From an uncultured Eubacteriales bacterium (GTDB lineage: Bacteria; Bacillota; Clostridia; Oscillospirales; Oscillospiraceae), in the NCBI GenBank assembly GCA_900317855.1, contig ONIG01000024.1, positions 1-36,304 of the forward strand: DNA of 36,304 bases, written 5' to 3'. Both the position numbers and the translations under genes were made by a program. Below the pieces are notes generated by a model that worked only from the letters and a program-made list of their open reading frames with translations, did no database searches and was not told the origin of the DNA. Positions 29,025 to 36,304 of the stretch are shown here, piece by piece (the stretch's first letter is position 1; every line of letters starts with the position of its first letter).

Positions 29025-29053
29025 ATTTTAACCGCAAAAAATGCAAAAGTCAA
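29025..29053 (-). promoter_or_regulatory. deoD: Promoter of deoD
   Basis: Minus strand: -35 TTGACT (29048-29053), 17-bp spacer, -10 TAAAAT (29025-29030). Its leader holds a small GGCCGC/GCGGCC hairpin. The -35 lies one base from the -35 of udk. Confidence 0.75.
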
Positions 29054-29054
29054 A

Positions 29055-29083
29055 TTGCAACGGCCCTGCGCCTGTGGTAGAAT
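29055..29083 (+). promoter_or_regulatory. udk: Promoter of udk-tdk
   Basis: Plus strand: -35 TTGCAA (29055-29060), 17-bp spacer, -10 TAGAAT (29078-29083), 36 bases before the ATG. Back-to-back with the deoD promoter. Confidence 0.72.
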
Positions 29084-29119
29084 GTTGGAGAAAAACAGCG
29101 ACATACGGGAGGCGGCACC

Positions 29120-29743
29120 ATGAGCGACGTCATCACCATCGGCATCGCCGGCGGCACCGGCAGCGGCAAGACCACCATCACGCGGCGCATTCTCGACGAA
29201 TTCGGCGGCGATGTGAGCGTGCTGTACCACGACAACTATTATAAGCGGCACGACGACATTCCCTTCGCCGAGCGCAAAAAGCTCAACTACGACCACCCGA
29301 ACGCGTTCGACACGCCGCTGCTCGTGCAGCACCTCGACGCGCTGCGCGCCGGGCAGGCCATCGAATGCCCGACGTATGACTACACGGTGCACAACCGCGC
29401 GGCCGAGACGATCACGGTCCGTCCGGCCAAGGTCATCGTCGTCGAGGGCATCCTCATCTTTGCCGAGCCCGAGCTGCGCGACCGGCTGGACATCAAGCTC
29501 TTTGTGGACACGGACGCCGATGTGCGCATCCTGCGGCGCATCGTGCGCGACGTGCGCGACCGCGGCCGCGACCTGGAGTCGATCGTCACGCAGTATCTGA
29601 CCACGGTCAAGCCCATGCACGAGATGTTCGTCGAGCCGTCAAAGCGCTACGCCGATATTATTATCCCCGAAGGCGGGCATAATCAGGTCGCGCTCGATTT
29701 TGTCATGGAGCGCATCCGGGCCTATGTAAAGGAGCGGGATTAA
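29120..29743 (+). CDS. udk: Uridine kinase
   Basis: A 207-aa P-loop kinase: IGIAGGTGSGKTTITRRIL (Walker A), LYHDNYYKRHDDI, NYDHPNAFDTPLLVQHL, IECPTYDYTVHNRA and VIVVEGILIFAEPELRDRLD. It phosphorylates uridine and cytidine to UMP and CMP. GGGAGG lies at good spacing. Its stop is immediately followed by the tdk start, so the two pyrimidine salvage kinases form one operon with a VanZ-like gene. Together with deoD and the ABC importer it forms a nucleoside salvage cluster. Confidence 0.97.
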   Translation: MSDVITIGIAGGTGSGKTTITRRILDEFGGDVSVLYHDNYYKRHDDIPFAERKKLNYDHPNAFDTPLLVQHLDALRAGQAIECPTYDYTVHNRAAETITVRPAKVIVVEGILIFAEPELRDRLDIKLFVDTDADVRILRRIVRDVRDRGRDLESIVTQYLTTVKPMHEMFVEPSKRYADIIIPEGGHNQVALDFVMERIRAYVKERD

Positions 29744-30334
29744 ATGGCCAAACTCTACTTTAAATACGGCGCCATGGGCTCGTCGAAGTCCGCGCAGGCG
29801 CTCATCACGCAGTTCAACTATGAGGAGCTGGGCATGACGGTCTGGCTCATCAAGCCGTCGGTCGACGACCGCGACGGGGCGAACATCATCCGCTCGCGCA
29901 TCGGCCTGCAGCGCGAGGCGCAGGTCATCCATCCTGACGAAGATATCATCGCAACGTTTGCCCGCGCGGGTCACGCCGATGTCATCATCGCGGACGAGGC
30001 GCAGTTTTTCTCCCCGGAGCAGATCGACCAGCTGCGCCGCATCGTTGACGAGCAGAACATCCCCGTGCTGTGCTTCGGCCTGCGGACGGATTTTCTGACG
30101 CACTTCTTCCCCGGCGCGCGGCGGCTCATGGAGCTGGCCGATTCCATCACGGAGATCAAGACCGTGTGCGCCTGCGGCCGCAAGGCGACGGTCAACGCCC
30201 GCATCGACGGCACCGGCCGCGTCATCACCGAGGGCGGGCAGATCCTCCTCGGCGGCAATGACAGCTATGTCGCCATGTGCCACAAGTGCTGGGTGGACAA
30301 GATCCGCGCGCAGAAGGAAGCGGAGGAAAAATGA
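29744..30334 (+). CDS. tdk: Thymidine kinase
   Basis: A 196-aa type II thymidine kinase: LYFKYGAMGSSKSAQALI (P-loop in the GxMxSxKS form), VIIADEAQFFSPEQID (DEAQF, Walker B), VLCFGLRTDFL, and the zinc site CACGRK ... CHKCW (C-x-C and C-x-x-C). It makes dTMP from thymidine. It starts right after the udk stop with GGAG upstream. Its TGA overlaps the next gene's ATG. Confidence 0.97.
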   Translation: MAKLYFKYGAMGSSKSAQALITQFNYEELGMTVWLIKPSVDDRDGANIIRSRIGLQREAQVIHPDEDIIATFARAGHADVIIADEAQFFSPEQIDQLRRIVDEQNIPVLCFGLRTDFLTHFFPGARRLMELADSITEIKTVCACGRKATVNARIDGTGRVITEGGQILLGGNDSYVAMCHKCWVDKIRAQKEAEEK

Positions 30335-30753
30335 ACTGCCGCGCCAGCCGCATCCTGACGGTCTGCGCTGCCGTGTGGCTGCTAGTCATCTGGGGCCACT
30401 CGTGCATGCCCGCCACGCAGAGCGGCGCCGAGAGCGGCGCGCTGCTGACCGTGGTGCAGCGGCTCCTGCCGTGGATGACCGACCATGTGCTGCGCAAATG
30501 CGCGCACTTTGCCGAGTACGCCGTGCTCGGCGCGCTGACGGCCGCCGCACTGCGCACGGGGACGCACTTTTCATGGCCGGCGGCGCTGCTGCCCGGCACG
30601 CTTGCCGCCTTGTGCGACGAGACGATCCAGCTCTTCGTCCCCGGCCGCAGCGGACAGATCACGGACGTCTGGCTCGACACGGCGGGCTACCTCACCGGCG
30701 CGCTGCTGACGCTGCTGATCTTCCGCCTGTGCCGGAAACGGCCCGAAGCCTGA
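30331..30753 (+). CDS. VanZ-family membrane protein
   Basis: A 140-aa protein with about four membrane helices. The VanZ marks are VLRKCAHFAEYAVLGALTAA (K..HF.EY..LG) and LCDETIQLFVPGRSGQITDV followed by DTAGYLTG (DE..Q.F.PGR....D...D..G). VanZ gives low teicoplanin resistance in enterococci, but most family members have unknown roles. The start overlaps the tdk stop (ATGA) with GGAGG at good spacing; longer upstream starts lie within tdk and are rejected. Third gene of the udk operon. Confidence 0.9.
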   Translation: MNCRASRILTVCAAVWLLVIWGHSCMPATQSGAESGALLTVVQRLLPWMTDHVLRKCAHFAEYAVLGALTAAALRTGTHFSWPAALLPGTLAALCDETIQLFVPGRSGQITDVWLDTAGYLTGALLTLLIFRLCRKRPEA

Positions 30754-30754
30754 G

Positions 30755-30800
30755 AAAACAAAAACCCCATGAGCCTGTGCAGTGTGCACAGACCCATGGG
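30755..30800. terminator. Bidirectional terminator between VanZ-like gene and clpB
   Basis: An imperfect long stem: CCCATG (30766-30771) with CATGGG (30795-30800) and an inner CTGTGCA (30775-30781) with TGCACAG (30785-30791). The minus strand continues GGTTTTTGTTTTC, a good U-tract for reading from the clpB side. A second perfect hairpin TTTGCTATGC-AAAA (30804-30827) lies just inside. Confidence 0.8.
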
Positions 30801-30880
30801 TCATTTGCTATGCAAAAGCATAGCAAAATAAGAAATGTGCCATTTCCTCGCCCCTGCGGGGCAACCGGAAATGATGCACA

Positions 30881-30940
30881 AAAACTTCATGCACCGGCAT
30901 TTGCGCTTTTTCGTAGTACAGCACGCATGCATGAAGTTTT
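30881..30940. repeat. 13-bp inverted repeat in the 3' region of clpB
   Basis: AAAACTTCATGCA (30881-30893) is repeated inverted at 30928-30940, with 34 bases between. It begins five bases past the clpB stop. It could be a long-looped hairpin protecting the mRNA end, or a small insertion scar. No coding frame is seen. Confidence 0.5.
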
Positions 30941-30945
30941 ATGCC

Positions 30946-33540
<2,595 letters not shown>

Positions 33541-33600
33541 AGTCGGGTTGCTGCGTGTTCCGGCACGCAGCGCCTCCTTTCATGGATGGTTGCGAATGGA

Positions 33601-34242
33601 TCAGATGAGGATCGCCGCGCGCTGCTGCTCCGCGCAGTAGAGCGCCTCGATCTCAGGCGGGGTGTACTTCCCGGCGAGGTATGCCTTCATGAGCCGGTCG
33701 AACAGCTGCACATAGCCCGAGATCGCGCGGGCGATCTCCTCGCTCGTGTAGTCGTGATCCGGCGGGAGCGAGAGCGTGCGCACAAACTTGCCGTCGTACA
33801 GCGCGTAATCCGGCTCCACGCCGGACAGGTGCGCGTCCTCGATCTGCTTCCAGAGGCGGAAAAACTGCGTCATGCTCTGCAGCAGCTGCGCCGACTGGGT
33901 GCGGAAGATGACGGCCAGTTCGCCGAGGCCCTCCTGCTTGTCGCCGTAGAGCGCGACCTCATACTTGACCGTCGGGCGGTACTTGTACTCGAGGCTGCTC
34001 TTGAGCGACATGCTCGTCGTGTGCGGCGCGAAAAACGGCACCAGGTCGCGCGCCGGCGCGACGAGCTGCTCGATCTCGTGGAAGATGTTCTCGATGCGGC
34101 GCTCCGGCGTCACGACCGAGGTATAGTCGGCAAGGATCTGGTTGATGAGTGCCGAGCGGTTCGTGCCCATGCGGTGGGCCATGCGGTCGATCTCGCGCAC
34201 GACCTCCTCGTTGAGCATGAGGCTGTATAGTGTTTTCTTCAT
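33601..34242 (-). CDS. Ribbon-helix-helix protein of unknown function, upstream of clpB
   Basis: A 213-aa protein. Residues 1-45 (KKTLYSLMLNEEVVREIDRM, AHRMGTNRSALINQILADYT) read as an RHH/CopG DNA-binding fold: a beta strand, then two helices with the G-[TS]-N-R-S turn. The rest (about 55-213) is mostly helical, with SLEYKYRPTVKYEVALYGDK and LFDRLMKAYLAGKYTPPEIE, and matches no family I recognise. ATG 34242 has GGTGA as ribosome site; an upstream in-frame start at 34287 lies on the promoter. It is the first gene before clpB. Its promoter holds a direct repeat that could be its own operator. A regulator of clpB or of itself is a reasonable inference. Confidence 0.85.
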   Translation of the reverse strand: MKKTLYSLMLNEEVVREIDRMAHRMGTNRSALINQILADYTSVVTPERRIENIFHEIEQLVAPARDLVPFFAPHTTSMSLKSSLEYKYRPTVKYEVALYGDKQEGLGELAVIFRTQSAQLLQSMTQFFRLWKQIEDAHLSGVEPDYALYDGKFVRTLSLPPDHDYTSEEIARAISGYVQLFDRLMKAYLAGKYTPPEIEALYCAEQQRAAILI

Positions 34243-34278
34243 CGGTTGGTCACCGCTTTCTTTTTTCTTACATTGTGC

Positions 34279-34307
34279 ATTGTACACCCGCCCTATAACT
34301 TTGTCAA
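34279..34307 (-). promoter_or_regulatory. Promoter of the RHH gene and clpB, with direct repeat
   Basis: Minus strand: perfect -35 TTGACA (34302-34307), 17-bp spacer, -10 TACAAT (34279-34284). The sequence ACAATG-C-ACAATG overlaps and follows the -10; direct repeats are a common RHH operator form. Confidence 0.78.
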
Positions 34308-34363
34308 GCGTTTTTATATAAATTTATTCGCAAATTATATAATTTCTTTCGAGCGTAAAAATT

Positions 34364-34388
34364 GCCCGGACACGTTTCGTGTCCGGGC
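34364..34388 (-). terminator. Terminator of the CLC-family gene
   Basis: A perfect 11-bp stem GCCCGGACACG (34364-34374 with 34378-34388), 3-base loop, then AATTTTT on the minus strand. Confidence 0.9.
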
Positions 34389-34394
34389 ATCGAA

Positions 34395-34580
34395 TGGCCA
34401 AAAAGCCTCGCAGAGTTTGCGTCCGCAGACGCAAAGAAATTCCAATCATTTTCTCCGGCGGCATGTACGGCGGAGAAAATACCGCCCGGCCCGCAAACGT
34501 GCACGCTCGGCGCATGCGCTGCAGCGGACCGCGTCCCCTTCCGGCGAGAACCCAGCGAAGCGGTTCTCGTTGGACGGAGC
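34395..34580 (-). other. Hairpin-rich 3' untranslated region of the CLC-family gene
   Basis: Between the CLC stop and its terminator lie three further hairpins: CGAGAACC/GGTTCTCG (34545-34569), a 10-bp ATTTTCTCCG/CGGAGAAAAT (34448-34480), and a perfect 8-bp TTTGCGTC-CGCA (34416-34435). No coding frame is convincing. It may be a processed small RNA or a stacked palindromic repeat. Confidence 0.45.
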
Positions 34581-35846
34581 TCATTTCGCGTGGATGTTGA
34601 TAAACTCCGTCCGGAGCTTGGAATAAAGGATCTTCTGGCTGCTGTAGAGCCCGAAGTAGCCCGAGAGCATGTAGGCGATGCCGCACGCGAGCGCGAAGTA
34701 CACGAGCTGCCCCGCGCCGAAGAGCTCGATGCTCAGCACCATCGACGCGATCGGGCAGTTGACCGCGCCGCAGAACACGCACACGAGCCCGAGCGCCGCG
34801 GCAAATCCGGCCGGGATGCCGAGCAGCCCGCCGAGCACGCAGCCGAGCGTGGCGCCGATGAAAAACGTCGGCACGACCTCGCCGCCCTTGAACCCGCTGC
34901 CGATGGTGACGGCGGTGAACAGCAGCTTCCAGAAAAACGCGTCCGGCGCGGCCTGCCCGCCCTCGATGGCGCGGGTGATGACGTCCATGCCGGCGCCGTT
35001 GTAGTCCCCGGTGCCGACAAGCAGCGACAGCACGACCACGATCGCGCCGCCGGAAGCGATGCGCAGCCATGTGTTCGGGATGCGACTGGCAAAGAGCCGC
35101 TCCGTGCCGTGCATGGTCACGCAAAAGAGGATGCTCATGAGCGAGCACACGGCGGCGAGCGCCGCCACGCGCAGAAGCAGCAGCTTCGGCACGGCCGTGA
35201 GCGCGAACGTAAACTGCGTCGGCGCGATGCCGAAGGCGTTCGAGATCGCGAGCGCGGCGAGCGATGCGACGATGCACGGCACGAGCGCGGAGTAATAAAA
35301 CACGCCCACGCTGATGACCTCGAGCGCGAAGATCGTTGCCGTCAGCGGCGTGCCGAACAGGGCCGAGAACACGGCGCTCATGCCGCAGAGCGTGGCGATG
35401 CGCATGTCCTTTTCATCGAGGTGGAACAGCTGCCCGATGTAGCAGCCGAGGCTGCCGCCGATCTGCAGCGCAGCGCCCTCGCGCCCGGCGCTGCCGCCGA
35501 ACAGGTGCGTGATGACGGTCGACAGGTAGATCGCCGGCACGAGCAGCAGCGGCACCTTGTCGCCGAAGTGGATGGCGTCGATGATGGCGTTGGTGTTTTT
35601 GTTTTCCATTTTGGTCAGGCGGTAGATGGCCGCGATGAGCAGACCGCCCACGGGCAGCAGCCACAGCAGCCACGGGTGCGCGGCGCGGAATGCCGCCGCC
35701 CAGTTCACGCTCAGGTGAAAGGCCGAGCCGACCAGCCCGCCGATGCCGCCGGTCACGCCCGCAATGACGAGCCACTTGAGAAACGTGCGTATGAACTGCC
35801 ACATGGTGCGCGCTTCCCGTTCGGCCTCTTTTTTCATATCGTCCAC
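34581..35846 (-). CDS. CLC-family channel/antiporter with CLC-F-like motifs
   Basis: A 421-aa membrane protein. The helix D region reads NKNTNAIIDAIHFGDKVPLL instead of the canonical GSGIP chloride motif. Then come THLFGGSAGREGAALQIGGS (gating Glu retained in GREG, about residue 118) and, near 320, SGFKGGEVVPTFFIGATLG in place of GGIFxP. The NxN and GGEVxP forms resemble the fluoride/proton antiporter branch (CLC-F) as I remember it, so fluoride export is possible, but chloride cannot be excluded. No fluoride riboswitch was seen upstream. I chose GTG 35846 with AAAGGA upstream; ATG 35837 is an alternative. An ATG at 35996 is excluded because the promoter (35902-35930) lies downstream of it. 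Confidence 0.85.
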   Translation of the reverse strand: MDDMKKEAEREARTMWQFIRTFLKWLVIAGVTGGIGGLVGSAFHLSVNWAAAFRAAHPWLLWLLPVGGLLIAAIYRLTKMENKNTNAIIDAIHFGDKVPLLLVPAIYLSTVITHLFGGSAGREGAALQIGGSLGCYIGQLFHLDEKDMRIATLCGMSAVFSALFGTPLTATIFALEVISVGVFYYSALVPCIVASLAALAISNAFGIAPTQFTFALTAVPKLLLLRVAALAAVCSLMSILFCVTMHGTERLFASRIPNTWLRIASGGAIVVVLSLLVGTGDYNGAGMDVITRAIEGGQAAPDAFFWKLLFTAVTIGSGFKGGEVVPTFFIGATLGCVLGGLLGIPAGFAAALGLVCVFCGAVNCPIASMVLSIELFGAGQLVYFALACGIAYMLSGYFGLYSSQKILYSKLRTEFINIHAK

Positions 35847-35901
35847 GGTGATGGTTTCCTTTTTGTGTGTATTTGCGCCGCAAACGGGCGCGAACAAACG
35901 T

Positions 35902-35930
35902 ACTATACAACAGAATTTGCAGAAATTCCA
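35902..35930 (-). promoter_or_regulatory. Promoter of the CLC-family gene
   Basis: Minus strand: -35 TGGAAT (35925-35930), 17-bp spacer, -10 TATAGT (35902-35907). The leader is about 50 bases. Confidence 0.6.
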
Positions 35931-36001
35931 CCGCCATACTTGATTTTTTTCGCGGGATTGGTTATAATCATCCGTGCGTTCGTGAAACGCGTCCATGGAT
36001 A

Positions 36002-36100
36002 GGTATCGAAGTGGTCATAACGGCCCTGACTCGAAATCGTGGTCGCCATCCGGTAGCTCCCTGACCGGAAACCCTTGATTTTACGGGGTTTTTCGGGTAT
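36002..36100 (+). other. tRNA-Ser(CGA)-like fragment, unit 1 of tandem pair
   Basis: GGTATCGAAGTGGTCATAAC through CTGACTCGAAAT (36002-36037) matches the D arm and 5' side of the anticodon arm of a clostridial serine tRNA, with loop CTCGAAA (anticodon CGA). After AAAT the tRNA pattern stops: there is no GGTTCGAATCC T arm and only partial anticodon stem pairing. It ends with a hairpin-like ACCCTTGATTTTACGGGGTT (36071-36090), the type of sequence often found just past tRNA genes. It does not look like a working tRNA. Confidence 0.5.
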
Positions 36101-36181
36101 TCTTAACTTAATATTTTTGCTTGTTCTCCCCATCAGTTCTCCCCGTTTTCCGAGGTGCTGATGTTGAGATAAATACGGAGC

Positions 36182-36280
36182 GGTATCGAAGTGGTCATAA
36201 CGGGACTGACTCGAAATGCGCGTTGGCTCTGGCCGTTTTCTCCGCTGAAAATCCTTGATTTATAAGGGTTTTCGCCGGAT
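36182..36280 (+). other. tRNA-Ser(CGA)-like fragment, unit 2 of tandem pair
   Basis: The same 36-base segment (36182-36217) recurs exactly 180 bp downstream of unit 1 with two changes. Here CGGAG (36176-36180) and CTCCG (36240-36244) could form a short acceptor-like stem. The middle differs from unit 1, the T arm is missing, and the unit again ends with ATCCTTGATTTATAAGGGTT. The remaining 24 bases to the window end show nothing recognisable. Confidence 0.5.
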
Positions 36281-36304
36281 CGAATTTCAAAATTTCATAT
36301 CGTT

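Noticed and set aside
34243..34330. CIRCE or CtsR box controlling clpB
   Set aside because: No TTAGCACTC-N9-GAGTGCTAA and no CtsR heptad repeat is present.
35847..36001. Fluoride (crcB) riboswitch in the CLC leader
   Set aside because: The conserved GGCGATGG...CGCC and pseudoknot pieces were not found.
36176..36250. A complete functional tRNA-Ser
   Set aside because: No T arm and the anticodon stem does not close, so only a tRNA-like fragment is claimed.

Overview
The window is a GC-rich (roughly 60-65%) chromosomal segment that reads like an anaerobic gut Clostridia genome, most likely Oscillospiraceae (Oscillibacter / Lawsonibacter / Flavonifractor neighbourhood). The evidence is the codon bias, the Gram-positive style Shine-Dalgarno sites, SLH and BMP lipoproteins, the FeoA-FeoA-FeoB-cysteine-rich peptide operon, and the gene order rpmG-secE-nusG-rplK-rplA. 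The genus is an inference.

Layout. 1-4.9 kb: the tail of an S-layer-homology protein, a MATE exporter with its own MerR regulator behind a 19-bp-spacer promoter, a HAD hydrolase plus GNAT pair, and a TraX-like membrane protein. 4.5-8.4 kb: a ferrous-iron island with a divergent DtxR-family regulator, five related 18-bp operator-like palindromes, feoA, feoA, feoB with a large acidic insert, and an unlisted 59-aa Cys-rich FeoB-associated peptide. 8.4-15.6 kb: a palindromic intergenic repeat, a DUF1002 secreted protein, an MFS carrier with a low-GC membrane protein, a NagD-like HAD, a GNAT, two EamA-type carriers and a BilS-like flavodoxin.

15.6-18.0 kb is the most interesting part: a low-GC insertion holding one 511-aa TnpB/Cas12-like RuvC nuclease with no zinc ribbon, then about 220 bp of hairpin-rich non-coding DNA (candidate tracrRNA or omega-RNA-derived RNA), then a five-repeat, four-spacer CRISPR array. 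No cas1, cas2, cas4 or tnpA lies nearby. It looks like a stand-alone miniature type V system close to the TnpB-to-Cas12 transition.

18-20.3 kb: the rpmG-secE-nusG-rplK-rplA operon. 20.4-22.5 kb: a lysine riboswitch with terminator controlling an NhaC-family carrier (predicted lysine transporter) that carries two DnaJ-like CxxCxGxG motifs. 22.6-30.3 kb: nucleoside salvage, with a BMP lipoprotein, ABC ATPase and two permeases for import, deoD for purine nucleosides, then divergent udk and tdk for pyrimidine nucleosides, and a VanZ-like protein. 30.9-34.3 kb: clpB preceded by a ribbon-helix-helix gene. 34.3-36 kb: a CLC-family channel/antiporter with CLC-F-like motifs and a structured 3' region. 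36-36.3 kb: two tandem 180-bp-spaced tRNA-Ser(CGA)-like fragments, possibly a recombination hotspot.

All homology statements come from reading sequence and remembered family motifs. No search was run.
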